Shown here piece after piece: positions 38,576-49,640 of a stretch of 64,000 nucleotides of DNA. The stretch covers positions 62,001-126,000 of the forward strand of contig CAJNDS010002600.1 of the NCBI GenBank assembly GCA_905221605.1, in the 5' to 3' direction. Position numbers and translations under genes: made by a program. Position 1 is the first letter of the stretch. Each line of letters starts with the position of its first letter. The notes beneath the pieces were generated by a model. It worked only from the letters and a program-made list of their open reading frames with translations. It did not search any database and had not been told where the DNA came from. The DNA comes from Symbiodinium natans. Taxonomy: Eukaryota > Sar > Dinophyceae > Suessiales > Symbiodiniaceae.

Positions 38576-41206
38576 ATGACCATGATCTTCGGCCTGGGTG
38601 TTCTGCTGCAAGTTGGTATGATGTGGAGTGAAGCGGCGAGAGTCGATAAGGTGGACGTCGTAGCTGTCCTGCAAGACCAGGTTCAGCTCAGTGGAGCCTA
38701 CGGGATTGCCGTCGCGGGCGACTACGCCTACGTCACAGGGCAGTTTGATGATGGGGTGTCGGTGCTCAACATCGCGGATCCCACTAGCCCAGCTGTGGTA
38801 GGGTCTTGGTCCATCAAGGACAACGATATCTTGGACTATCCCCAAGGCATCGCGGTCAGAGGAGACTACGCTTACGTGAGTGGGTACTATGACTTTGTGT
38901 CATTCAACATCGCCGATCCCAGCAACGTGACGATCGTGAGCTCAGTGCGAGATTCTGCGCTGCTTCTAGGGCTTCATGATGTTGTTCTCGAGGGGAACTA
39001 CGCCTATGTTTCCTCTTCGTTTCAGAGCAGCTTTGTGGTGTTCGACATCACTGACCCGACCAATCTCACCGTCGCAGGATCCATCAAAGACTCCACCTTG
39101 CTGTATTCCGGCAGGGGCATTGACATCGTCGGTGACCTTGCCTATATGGTCACTTCAAACAGCAACCTTGACCTTGCTGTGTTCAACATCTCCGACCCGA
39201 GCAGCCCCACCCCTGTCGGCCTCTTCAACTCGGGAGGTCAAATGGACGGAGCTTCTCGCATCGCTGTGGTCGGGAACCGCGCCTACGTGACAGCGCAAGG
39301 ACCCAAGGCATTGGTGGTGCTCGACATCACCGACCTGTCCAATATCGCTATCCACAGCATGCTCTCGAATGTCACCCTGCTTGACCAACCCATGGGCCTC
39401 GAGATCGTTGGGAACTATGCTTACGTCTCTACTCTGCATGGCGTTGTGACGGTTGATATCAGCGACCCAAGCAGCCTCGCTATCGTCGGCAATGTCCAAA
39501 TTACTGACGACTTGTCAGACTCAAATACTTTCGCACACGGCAGGACCTTTGCCGTTGTCGGGAACCGTGCCTACGTGGCCTGCAACAATGGCTTCATGCA
39601 CCGTGGCGTGGCCGTGATCGACATCAGCACTCCAACCAACCTCAACGAAGTGGCCTTCTTCGGTGAAAACCCCCACAGTAGCTTCGAGGAGGCCGCTGGT
39701 GTGAAAGTCGACGGGAACTTTGCCTACGTGGTCGGCGACGAAGGTTCTCTTACCGTGGTCGACGTCAGCAACCCGCACAGGCCAAGCGTCGTAAGCAGTA
39801 TCTGGGACCAGAGGCTGGACGGTGCCGAAGGGCTTGCAATGGCTGGAGACTATGCTTATGTGGCTTCGAACGACTACGACGGCTTGGTCGCGGTCCACAT
39901 CGCCGACAAGGCCAACTTGACCATCGCGGGCTTTCTCCAAGACGGCGCCCTCTTCGACGGTGCCACGGACGTGGCGATCGCCGGCAGCTACGCGTTTGTG
40001 ACCGCCTATAGCGATGACGCCGTGACAGCGGTCGACATCAGCGACCCCAACAACCTGACGGTCGCCAGCCACTTCACAGACGGCGCCCTCGATGGCGCGG
40101 AGAATATCGTGATCGGCGGGAACTTTGCCTATGTGACGGCCTACGCAGAGGACTCGCTGACCATAGTGGATATCACCGATCCGTACAACATGAATGTCGC
40201 GGGCACCATCAGGGACACCAGACTTGATCAAGCAAGAGGCCTGGCGGTTGTCGGGGACTACGCCTATGTGGCTTGCCACAACACTGACGGCTTCGCAGCC
40301 ATCAACATCACGGACCCGAGCAACCCCACCATCGCAGGCCTGGGTGCTTGCTAAGCAGCTGAATGCAAGTTGCCTAAGATTGAAGAGGGACATCTTGTAA
40401 ACTATGCTTTCCTCTTTGCTAGGGTTGCTTAAAGTTGAATTCCTTAGCAAGACCCCGGAGGCTACATCCAGAGCTCGACCCTGCTTGAGGAGTCCTGGGG
40501 GGTTGCGGTTAATGGTAACTACGCTTTTGTGACGTCAGAGGGTCATCACTCCGTGACGATGATCGACATCACTGACCCAAGCAACCTGACCATCGTGGGC
40601 AATTGGCAGCACCCCGCACTGCGCGATTCCCGTGGCATTGCGATCGCGGGTGCATATGCTTATGTGACCGGACACGATTCCGACTCCTTCTTGGTGTTCA
40701 GCATTGATGCGACGACGACCACAACGGTGATTACGCACACCAACACCATGACGACCAACACCGTGACCGCCGTCACGGGGACCGTCACGACCGTCACGGG
40801 GACGACCATCACGGGGACGACCGTCACGGGGACGACCATCACGGGGACGACCGTGACGGGGACGACCGTCACGGCGAGTGCCACCGCCACTGTCACTGCC
40901 ACGCAGACCGTGACAGTGACCGCCGTCACGGGGACCGTCACGGGGACGACCGTCACGGGGACGACCGTCACGGGAACGATCGTCACGGGGACGACCGTCA
41001 CGGGGACGACCGTCACGGGGACGACCGTCACCCCGAGTGCCACCGCCACTGCCACTGCCACGGAGACCGTGACAGGCACCATGACAATGTCCATGACTAC
41101 GACGGTGACGAGTCCGGTCACAGGAGAGTCAGACATAAGCTATGCTTTGCACAGGAAGGCGTCAGCTTTTGCCTCATTCATCTTTCTTGTAGTCTTGCAG
41201 TGCTAA
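38576..41206 (+). CDS. Secreted LVIVD-repeat protein with threonine-rich stalk, two exons
   Basis: Exons 38576-40337 and 40461-41206. The start MTMIFGLGVLLQVGMMWSEA looks like a signal peptide. Then come about 14 tandem repeats of roughly 43 residues with the pattern GxAVxGxYAYVxxxxxx-VxDISDPxNxxxxG, which is the LVIVD repeat that builds beta-propeller-like domains. The first ORF ends in the middle of a repeat; joining across 40338-40460 restores the repeat exactly (PTIAG|YIQSSTLLEES). The C-terminus has TTVTG repeats typical of O-glycosylated stalks, and a final hydrophobic stretch (ASAFASFIFLVVLQC) that could be a GPI-anchor signal or membrane anchor. Total about 835 residues. A cell-surface or secreted binding role is likely; no ligand can be named. 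Confidence 0.82.
40338..40460 (+). other. GC-AG intron of the LVIVD gene
   Basis: The 123-bp interruption carries stop codons and breaks one LVIVD repeat. Exon ends read CGCAG|GC and CGGAG|GC, so the intron begins GC, ends AG and has AGGC at both borders, a pattern described for dinoflagellate introns. A GT donor six bases later (40344) is also in frame but would add two residues to the repeat. Confidence 0.75.
40785..41035 (+). repeat. 15-bp coding minisatellite
   Basis: Tandem ACGGGGACGACCGTC units encoding the TTVTG stalk, in two blocks separated by a unique segment rich in ACTGCCACG. Confidence 0.88.
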
Positions 41207-42290
41207 CTTCGAAAGAAGTTGGTGGAGAGCCGCAAGCTTGAACTGTACCTGCCCCAGCTGAGCGCGGGCAGGGCCTTTCTTTTTTTCCTTCAGATATCCT
41301 GTGACCGGCTTGATACCCAACTGGTTGATTGCAAGGCACTGCTTAGGATTTGGAAAGCGACCGTGGTGAGACCTGACAAGCGGCGAAGCTGCCGCTTGAA
41401 GAAAACCCTTGAGGATGGAGAGAAAAAGCACCTGCTGCGCTCGCGGTGGCATGCAATGCGGGAACCCCAAAAAGGGAGGAGGCTCAAAGAAAGGCTTTCG
41501 AGGTTCTTTCTCGAAGATGCTTCAGACCCACCAGTCTGAAGCCCAACCCAAGGCCCCAAAGCGGCAGCTCTTACATTCCGCTTCCAAAGGCGCTCCTGGA
41601 CCGGACGCAGTGAATGCCTACATCAACGGCGTGCATCTGAAGGAGTCCGAGAGTTTCAGATTCAGCTCGTACTGGGATTCGCTACTTGTGCTCCCTTGCC
41701 GAACCGACTCACTTTGACTAATTAGCCAGTTCGTGCAGCATGCCGGCTCGTCTCGTGGCTTCGGAACAGCCGTGCGGCATATGACACACAACTAAGAAGA
41801 GGGGTCGTCGTGGTCTGTGGCATGAACCGGATCGCGGACTCCTGCCGCATCACATAGGTGCTCGGATTTGGTGGTCAATTTGTCTAGTGCCTCGATGTTC
41901 GGCTGCCCTGCCCACGGTTCCAGCCGTATGCGCAGTGCATGCAAGGATCGACGGATAGACGGATAAACAGATTGACGGACAGACAAGCAGACACCTCCCC
42001 TACACCCGAAAGCCTTGACAGGATCTTGGTGCCTTGCCCCTCTTTGTCCGGCTGGTCGGCTTCACGGCCTGGGTCGCCTTCGTCGCTTTGCACCCAGGCC
42101 TCGCAGTGAAGCTCAAGAGCATAGTCCTGAAGGCCGAAGCACCTTTCTGTCAGAGGTTAGAGCTGTGAACCCAGAGAGGGCCAGGGGGGCTTTGAAGAGC
42201 TGAACATATCAGGAAGGCTTCGTGAGGGTTTGGCAAGACCCTGCTTCTTCAGCCATCGCTTTTGGCGAAAGATTGTGCAAAGCGTGACGC
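41207..42290. other. 3' flank of the LVIVD gene and spacer
   Basis: Several ORFs of about 100 codons overlap on both strands without recognisable domains. I see no supported gene. Confidence 0.4.
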
Positions 42291-42375
42291 GGGGGTTGCT
42301 ACAGGATGCATGCTACGTCGCGGTTCCTATAGAGCTGGATCTGAGGTCAAATGTGGTATATGCGTCCTTTGCAGG

Positions 42376-42885
42376 GTGGGCGCATTTTCCTGAGCATGCG
42401 GTCATGGAGATGAACCGCACACTAGTCCGAGATGTGCTCTTAGCTCCGATGGGAACGCAAGCTGGGCAGGCTTCTACTTGATAGCCTCCTTTGCGACTGA
42501 CTGGACGCCTCGCGTGCAAGGAAGCTTTTGCGTTTGGTTTGCTGGCTATGTTGGATCTGCTGCTGCTCTCGCCGACAGAGCACTGGTGGCGCAAGGAAGG
42601 CATTCTAAAAGTGCTGAGGAGGATTTCCTCATCGCTAGGCTCAGCTCAACGGCAAAAGTGGGTGGATGTGCTCACAAAACTGCTCAAACAGGAGGACGGG
42701 CGAGAGAAGCAAGAGCTCATCATTTCCAGGATAGAAATCTGTTACTTGCTTGGCGGACGTGAGCCCCCAGAAGTACCTTTGCGGACACGGACATTCAGCT
42801 TGAAGAGATTCGGGGGTCCAGGTCGACGACAGCGGGTGGGGCGAAAAGCGCTGCTCTCCATGCGCTTTCCCCGGGATGAGCCGTG
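42376..42885 (+). pseudogene. Tandem family helical exon, copy 1 (decayed)
   Basis: Recognisable pieces WAHFPEHAVMEMNRTLVRD, FAFGLLAMLDLLLLSPTEHW, SSSLGSAQRQKWVDVLTKLL and EKQELIISRIEIC lie in more than one frame. A break falls between the first two pieces (42440-42495), and the end of the exon is out of frame (EVPLRTRTFS instead of the STFxEAD of the other copies). Same family as copies at 48259, 49215 and 54516. Probably non-functional. Confidence 0.6.
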
Positions 42886-44133
42886 ACCTCGCAGCAAAGA
42901 GATGCGTGCTCCTTGGCGGAAGTGTTCAATGGAGTTTGAAGAGCGGAAGAGCTGTCCAGGTCAGCTGAGGCTGCTCGAGCACGGTTTTCGAGTTTCCCTC
43001 TGATTGCTGGTGGCTGATGCCGCACTGTCACAGTGCTCCGGAGTTTGGGATATTTTGGGATCATCTTCTGAAATCTTCAGCAGAAACGGCGGCTCGATGT
43101 GGATGCAGGCACCAGAAGCACCTTCGCGGGGCTGATAGCTTGTGGAGCTTCAGCAGTCCAAAGTCGCAGAAGGCCGTGCAAGAAGCTCCCCCTTCCGTGC
43201 GGTTCTTCCTGGGGCCTATGGGGCAGCCGTGGCTTTGGTGCCGTGGGGTGCGCTCTGCATTCGTGGCGCTCCGGGCGCGGGCAAAAGTGGCACCACGCTG
43301 CGCCATGCTGCACGATGTTACCCGATGTCAGGTACCTAAAGCTTAGCCTCAAGGGTTCCAGGAGTCCGGCATCTTTTCCTCGGGTGGAAAGCTTGGGGAA
43401 AGCTTTAGGGCAGCCGCGTCTTTCCGTCCAGCTGTCGGTCCAAGTTGACTGAGCACGAGCCGCTGGTCTCAGAGTAGCAACCGCATAGCCAGTACTGTAG
43501 CCTGCTACATCCCGCTCCGGTCAACAGGTAGGGGCAGCTTTAGGAAACCTAAAGAGAAGCCAAGAGAGAAGCCAAGTGCCCGCGACTCCTTTCCCACCCC
43601 CTGACTATAGAGGAGTTGACCCCTTGCGGCTGAGCGCACGCATGCACGCATGCACACGGCACAGCCAACCTCAGCCACCTCATGCCACCTCGCAATCACA
43701 TACACGGCCCTGGAACAAAGCGAGCCATGGCCTTCATGTGGGCTTTGCCCCAAACCGCGGGCTCCGGAAGAAGGCGCCTCGGCCCAGTGAAGTGACGGAT
43801 GGTTGCAAAGTCGGATGGTCGCAGCCTGACCCTCGTGCGATCTGCTGCTTGATTCCGAATGATTTGTTGATTTGTCTCGGAGCTGCCGCCTTTAACAGTT
43901 TCGTCGCGCAAAGGTGTGTGGGAGATTCTTGCTAAAAGCTGAGGTGCCAAGATGTGGAGTGGTTGTATTTCGATCTTTGCAAGCACATGCACGCGCAGCC
44001 GCCCAACTGCAAGCACCAAGCATCCGCGAGCCATCAGATCCCCTCGCCCGCCCCACCCCTCCCATCAACGCAGTGCGTCGGCATCCATCTCGGAGGATCG
44101 CCCGGCAACACGCAGCGTTTTTCCCTGCAACAG

Positions 44134-44325
44134 CGAGGTCCGCCCTGCTGGCGAACGAGAGAGCGCGGGCGGACGCCCTCGCGGTGGAGCTGCAGGCCGA
44201 GCGCTCCTGGTGGCTCTGGGCCCAAGAAGAGAGCAGCCGCTGGATGCTCGGCTGCAAAACGTCAGATCTCGGCTGGCTGTTGATTGAACTGTTGATGTTG
44301 CTGACCGGGGCGCGCCGCTGTCCGC
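44134..44325 (+). CDS. Coiled-coil exon, unit 1
   Basis: TTTTTCCCTGCAACAG directly upstream is a good splice acceptor. The sequence RSALLANERARADALAVELQ then AERSWWLWAQEESSRW is a heptad-rich helix, repeated in unit 2 at 51441. The boundary on the 3' side is unclear. A further coiled-coil segment, LQEQLCSSQGRVEELEKQRP, is encoded at about 44357-44417. These look like exons of one multi-exon gene, but the whole gene model is not resolved. Confidence 0.4.
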
Positions 44326-44478
44326 TGCTGCGTGCCGCTGGGCAGGTGCGGTGGGCTCCAGGAGCAGCTGTGCTCGAGCCAGGGCCGCGTCGAGGAGCTG
44401 GAGAAGCAGCGGCCCGTCTGATGTGCGCATCTTGCAGTCTTCCCAGACCAAAGAGAGAACGAACCCCATAAGCTTCAG

Positions 44479-44640
44479 GTTGAGGCGCTCCGGCGATGAG
44501 CGGGAGGAGCACATGGCGAGCTGCGGGCGGCTGCAGGAGGAGAACCTCCAACTGGCGAAGCGGCTGCAGGAACTGCAGACTGAGAGTCAAGAACAGAGTG
44601 CCCCGCAACCCGACCCGAGCCTTGCCTGCAAGCCAAAGTT
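44479..44640 (+). CDS. Second coiled-coil exon, unit 1
   Basis: The acceptor-like AGCTTCAG is followed by VEALRRSGDEREEHMASCGR and LQEENLQLAKRLQELQTESQ, a leucine-zipper-like coil. The counterpart at 51815 differs by a few substitutions that keep the frame, which supports coding. A related downstream exon, RIEPSEISELRRKSLGGKSA plus a Ser/Glu-rich tail, lies at about 44731-44895. Confidence 0.5.
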
Positions 44641-46129
44641 AAAGATGGCGTGCTTTCCACAGCTCCGACCCTTTCTCGAGGGGTACCTGGCCTGTGTACG
44701 CGGGGTACGCGGGCAGGACTAGAAGGAGGGGCTGAGTCGGATTGAGCCCTCTGAGATCTCTGAGCTGAGGCGCAAGAGCCTGGGAGGCAAGTCTGCGTCC
44801 ACGGCGACCACATGGGAGGGCCCGCAAAGCGACCCTGAGAGCGGCAGTGAGAGCGAGGCATCCGCCGCAGCCGAATCCCTGCATTCTCTAGCTAGGTCAG
44901 GACCTCCAGGCTGGTTGAGGCCTAAGCTCAGGTAACCTGAAGCGTCAGAGGCTTATCCATTTGTTCTGTCATCCAAAAAAATGTACTATGCATATAGACA
45001 ACCAGCTGCACCATGCAGTTCATGCAAGCGTGATCCCTCGATCCTTTGCCTGTCTGAAGAGAGCCCCAAGAAACATGAACAACCTTCACCACTGTCATTT
45101 GCAGCAGTTCCTTGTTCTAGGGCTCCTTGGGCTTTTGTCTCCTCCCAAACCCCCCTTCAGACCTGCAAATGAGCATGTAGCCCTCACGCTGGCCCGGCAG
45201 GAAGATCTCTGGGAGGATGGCGGCTTGGAGCAGCAGCTGCCCAGCTGCAAGGATCTTTGCGGCAGACCTCCCTTCGCATCTCTTGAGTCCGTTTCCTTCA
45301 GCTGCCTGTGCAAGTCTCAAGGATCCGTCACACGCGCGACAGCTCCCGCATTGAGGTCCGAGCCCAGCTCTCCCACCATGACGCCGTCCAATGACAGCAA
45401 GGGTGAAGAGACGCTGCGCTGTGGCCCGCCACCGCCTGAGCTGCTTCTGCAACTCCCCGACGCAGGAGTGGGCCTTTCATGGTTGTCGCATGCTTTTCAC
45501 AGCTTTGGCCCGGTCCGAGGCAGCTTCCGCGGGAAGGCGCCCGCCCAAAGCGGCCCCCTCAGCTGTTTGTGCAGGCTTCGCCCCTTCACCCCCCAAAGCT
45601 CTTTGCGACTCGGCTATTGCGCACCCTTCAACTGAGGGGCAGACGGAGTGTCCGTGGGCGCCCGGCTTGGTTGGACTCGTTGAAGGCCCGGCGCCCAGGT
45701 GGTTGGCCACCGGCAAGGAACTTCAAGGAATTGTCGTCTTTTCTGCCTTGCTCGCACCATCCCGCACCCAGCTGCCAGGAGGAGAGCGAGAACGAGATGA
45801 GGGAGGAGTCGCGCTGCTAGCCAGCGGACGAAGCTCTAAAGCGGGAGTCGCCGCGAGCCACGCGGACACTCGTCTGAAGCTTGCCAGGGCAGCATGCGCA
45901 GCCCTATGTCCCAAACCTCATCCCGAGATGACCCCAAAGAAGCCCAAACCAACCGAAGAGGAACGGAGGGGGGTGGCAGGGTGGGAGCGCATGCATGTCA
46001 TGATTTATTGTCACGCGTCGGCTGCATGGAGCCCACAGGCCCTCCAGTGCAGTGGCGCAGAGCGGCGCCACTTGGCAGCCATGAAGGGTCGGTCTGTGCA
46101 TGCCTTAGCTTCAAGCACTGTTACCGAAG

Positions 46130-46165
46130 GGGGGGGGGGAGGGGGGGAGGGGGGGGGGCGGGTTC
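46130..46165. repeat. G-run tract
   Basis: Several runs of seven or more G within 36 bases; could form a G-quadruplex. Confidence 0.8.
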
Positions 46166-46872
46166 CTCAAGGTTCCTCAGTGTGTAGTGCTCGACAGTGC
46201 TCGCAACTCGGAGACAGTACTCTTCCAGCTTTCCAATGCATGGCTCATGCGTGAACATGCCAGCTGCGGCATCGTGGGTCCTCACCAACTGGAAGCAGCT
46301 AGTAGTATACCCAGCTGACAGGCAAAGCTTGCCAGTGCACGTGCGCCTGAGTCGCTGGGGCAGGATGCGGCAGCCTGCGCGAGTTCGGACGGCACTCTGC
46401 CCAGCAGAGAGCAGCCTGGATGCAGCGAGCCGTGGCATTCAGGTCACATAATGTGCATGGCGAGAGTGTCAGATATTGCCCTTCGATGAGCGCAGCAGCT
46501 TCTGTTCAGTCTTCGCGACCTTACTCCCACGACGACGTCATGTTTTATTTGCCAAGCCCAACGCTCGTAGCACCCCCGCCCATTGCAAAGAAGCCGGCTG
46601 TCCTTTATCACGCCTTGTTGCATGGACTTTCGGACAAGGCCGGATCCGGAACTCCTGGTGACACCCACTTCCTCCCCAAGCCACGCCCGAGGTCGGGGGG
46701 CATGCAGGACATCGTAGGACATTGCGGGACATTGCGGGGCCGAGTGGACCTGGAGAGTCACAGACCGCTAGAGACCAGCACCTGTGTCAGGTGAGCCTGC
46801 TGAAGCGCTGCGCCTTCGACCGCACAGACCATCGCGACATGTGGTTCTTGAGACGGGATGCGGGTACATTTT

Positions 46873-46894
46873 AGAGAGAGAGAGAGAGAGAGGG
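46873..46894. repeat. GA microsatellite
   Basis: About 11 GA units. Confidence 0.85.
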
Positions 46895-47992
46895 CAGGCG
46901 CCGCAGGGAGCTTGCAAACTCAGCTGCGCAAATCCTCGGCTCAGGTCACCGTTCTGCGCAGCGTGTGATGCATCCTCGCCGTTCTTGCGCCTTGGCAGCT
47001 CTTGGCTTGATTTCGCCATCGGTCTCCAGAGCGGAACAACGGCCTAACGGTGGTCGTGCCCAGGTGACCCTTCGTGGCTAGTTTGGAACCCGCTGTTGGG
47101 CCTGTTTTTGGGCTGGGTCCAAAACACCCCACATTCAAAGCTCGAGCCCCGAAAGTAGTCGTGGCTTTGGTCCTGGCCAGCCAGCAGCTCTGACGTCTTT
47201 CGCGCTGCCGGTGCTCAAAGCTATTGGCTGTTGGTCTGAAAGCACCGTCGGGCTCTGATGTTCGATGATGTTGGTTCACGGCGTTCGCTGTCCATCCTTC
47301 AATGTCTCATTTTTTCGTGGCATTTTCCCCGGAGCCCGCATAGGCCTGCCTCTCCCCCATGTGCTCAAAGGCAGAGTGTGCTGGACTATCTTCCCGCCGC
47401 TCGGCTTGAAACAGATCGTGTTTTTGGTGGAGGGTTCGTGCCTATAGAGGCAGCAGCCTAGTTGAGGAATGGAAGGGGCAGCCGGTGAGTCTTTGGGTGT
47501 GTGAGTGTGAGTGCAACCTCGGGAGGTGTCAGAGATCATATGCTGGCGTGTGACCTCGCGGCAGGCCAGGGATGCAAAGGCGGGACGCCCTGAGTTCTTC
47601 CGCTTTGTGGGGATGTCGGGGAATGATTGGGGTGACGTGGTGTTCGGTTTCGGGATTTGGGGTGGCCATCGTCTCTGCCTACAACTACATTGTTCCACGG
47701 ATCTCGGGCACATTGCCGGGCACATGGGTCTCAAGGCAGGACACTGAACCCTGCAAGTTTCTCCAGTTCTGGAAGCGCGGCTCTGTGTTCCCAGGCGGTG
47801 GTGCTTCACCTTGCCGAGTGGGGCAGCTTGAGCAGGCTCGGGGCTGGGGCCCTGGGGCTTGTTCAGGGTTCGGGGTGTCGTGGATTGGGCAGGCCCTGCA
47901 AACCACTCTCCTTCTGAAAGTTGTTGCTGCGTCAGCTCCGCGATGCTCCGCGTCAGCTCCTGTGCATGCGCATGGCAAGAGCCCCTTGTCCA

Positions 47993-48165
47993 GGCCGGCA
48001 GCGATCTCCCAGTATGCTGAGATATGCCAGGGAGCGAGCAAGTTTATTGAGTCCCGGCCGGATGATCAGCGGGGCGGAGTAAGAGAGTTCTTGGGAATGC
48101 GGTGGGCTGGTGACCCGTTGCTCGAAAAGGTCATCCGCAGCTCCTCAGCTTGTCCGGCAGAGAAG
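47993..48165 (+). CDS. Tandem family first exon, copy 2
   Basis: CCCCTTGTCCAG before the exon and GTGAGTTT at its end look like splice sites. The exon encodes PAAISQYAEICQGASKFIES, then FLGMRWAGDPLLEKVIRSSS. Copies exist at 54213-54392 (AAISKYVAIYHEGLRLLDSL) and, partial, at 48980-49085. An intron of about 95 bp ending TCCTTTGCAG would connect it with the exon at 48259, but the exact junction does not resolve cleanly in frame. Confidence 0.5.
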
Positions 48166-48258
48166 TGAGTTTATGTCAGGTTAAAGGGCCGCTCATCTGC
48201 CAAGAGGCAGAACTAGACCTGGATCTGAGGTCAAATGTGGTATATACAGCAGTCCTTT

Positions 48259-48777
48259 GCAGGGTGGGCGCATTTTCCTGAGCATGCGGCCAAGGAGATG
48301 AACCACACACTAGTCAGAGATTTGCTCTTACACTTCCACAGCTCGGATTTCAACGTGCACAGTTCAAGCTTCTACTTGATGCTCTCCTTTGCAGATGATT
48401 GGATGCCCCACGTGCAGGAAGCTTTTGGGTTCGGTTTGTTGGGTCTGTTGGATCTGTTGCTCCTCTCACCGAAAGAGCACTGGGGGCGCAAGAAGTTTAT
48501 TTTGATGGTGCTGGAGAGTATTTCCCCATCGCTGGGTTCAGCTCAGCGGCAAAGGTGGGTGGATGTGCTCACGAGACTGCTCAAACAGGAGGACGCGCGA
48601 GAGAAGCAAGAGGTCATCATTTCCAACATCGAGATCTTCTACTCGGCGGACAAGGACCCCAGAAGTACCTTTCCGGAAGCGGACGCGCGGCTTGAAGAGA
48701 TTCAGCGGTCAAGGTCTACGACAGAGGCGGTACGAAAATCGCTGTTCTCCATGCGGTTTCCCCTGGGTCAGCCGTGA
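48259..48777 (+). CDS. Tandem family helical exon, copy 2 (most intact)
   Basis: After TCCTTTGCAG the frame reads WAHFPEHAAKEMNHTLVRDL, then FGFGLLGLLDLLLLSPKEHW, SPSLGSAQRQRWVDVLTRLL, REKQEVIISNIEIFYSADKD and TTEAVRKSLFSMRFPLGQP before TGA. A stop follows MRFP in three of the four copies, which supports it as the true C-terminus. The hydrophobic segment GLLGLLDLLLLSP may be a buried helix rather than a membrane span. Mostly helical, no known motif. The first exon is probably at 47993. Function unknown; a tandem gene family of this kind is common in dinoflagellates. Confidence 0.6.
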   Translation, partial: AGWAHFPEHAAKEMNHTLVRDLLLHFHSSDFNVHSSSFYLMLSFADDWMPHVQEAFGFGLLGLLDLLLLSPKEHWGRKKFILMVLESISPSLGSAQRQRWVDVLTRLLKQEDAREKQEVIISNIEIFYSADKDPRSTFPEADARLEEIQRSRSTTEAVRKSLFSMRFPLGQP

Positions 48778-49214
48778 CTTGAGCAGCAGCGAGACGCACG
48801 CTCCTTGGCGGAAGTGGACAATGGAATTTGAAGTTGCGGGTGGGAAACGTTCTCAACTCCCCGTCGCTCAGCACGTGGGCTGCGTTCTCGACTCACCCTC
48901 GGTGTGTTCCCGACACACCCTGCCCCTGTTCCCAACCCACCCTCAGCTTTTTCCCAACACGTGCAACCGACTCAACCGTCATCCGAGGGCAGCTGCGTGA
49001 AGCTAGAGAACAGGTCTTGAGAAAGCGATGTGCTGGCGATCCGACGCTCCCGCAGCTCCTCAGCTTGTCCAGCAGTGAAGTTAGTTTATATGGTGTTCAT
49101 GTCAGTTTTGAATTTTGAAGGGTCTCGTGCGGGCTGCTCAACCGCCAAGATGCAGAACATTGCGGAACTGTAGGGGGGATCTGAGGTCAAACGTGGTACA
49201 TGCGACAGTCCTTT

Positions 49215-49640
49215 GCAGGGCGTGCGCATTTTCCCGGTCAAGGAGACGAACCGCACACTAGTCCGGGATCTGCTCTTGCACTTCCACAGCTCCTACGTGA
49301 ACGTAAGCCTTTCAGGCTTCCACTTGATAGCCTCCTTTGATACTCTGTGGAGGCCCCGCGTGCAGGAAGCTTTTGGGTTCGGTTTGCTGGCCATGTTGGA
49401 TTTGTTGCTGCTCTCGCCGAAAGAGCACAGGTGGCGCAGGAAAGGCAAATGTGCTGAACAGGGTATCCCCGTCGCTGGGTTCAGCTCAGCGGCAAAGGTG
49501 GGTGGATGTGCTCACGAGACTGCTCAAACAGGAGGACGCGCGAGAGAAGCAAGAGATCATCATTTCCAAGATCGAGATCTTCTACTTGGCGGACGTGAAC
49601 TCCAGAAGTACCTTTGCGGAAGCGGCGGGCGCGGGCAAAA
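49215..49640 (+). pseudogene. Tandem family helical exon, copy 3 (broken)
   Basis: Keeps NRTLVRDLLLHFHSSYVNVS and FGFGLLAMLDLLLLSPKEHR, then loses frame after RRKGKCAEQ (near 49455), with the rest (SPSLGSAQRQRWVDVLTRLL) in the neighbouring frame. The 3' end is replaced: after FAEAAG the sequence switches to the segment matching 43270 (GCGGGCAAAAGTGGCACCAC). Non-functional as it stands. Confidence 0.6.

Larger units (their letters stand above)
42290..48170 (+). repeat. Tandem segmental repeat, unit 1 (about 6 kb)
   Basis: Long stretches recur in the same order in 48180-54390: 43440-43930 with 49790-50190; 44100-44930 with 51420-52230; 44960-45290 with 52260-52510; 46920-47050 with 52520-52640; 47250-47830 with 53170-53730; 47930-48165 with 54150-54395. 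45290-46920 has no counterpart in unit 2. Similarity is high but clearly below identity, so the duplication is not recent. Confidence 0.8.

Noticed and set aside
44961-46254. Two ORFs of 224 and 287 codons in unit 1
   Set aside because: The parts shared with unit 2 do not keep the same frame, so coding is not supported.
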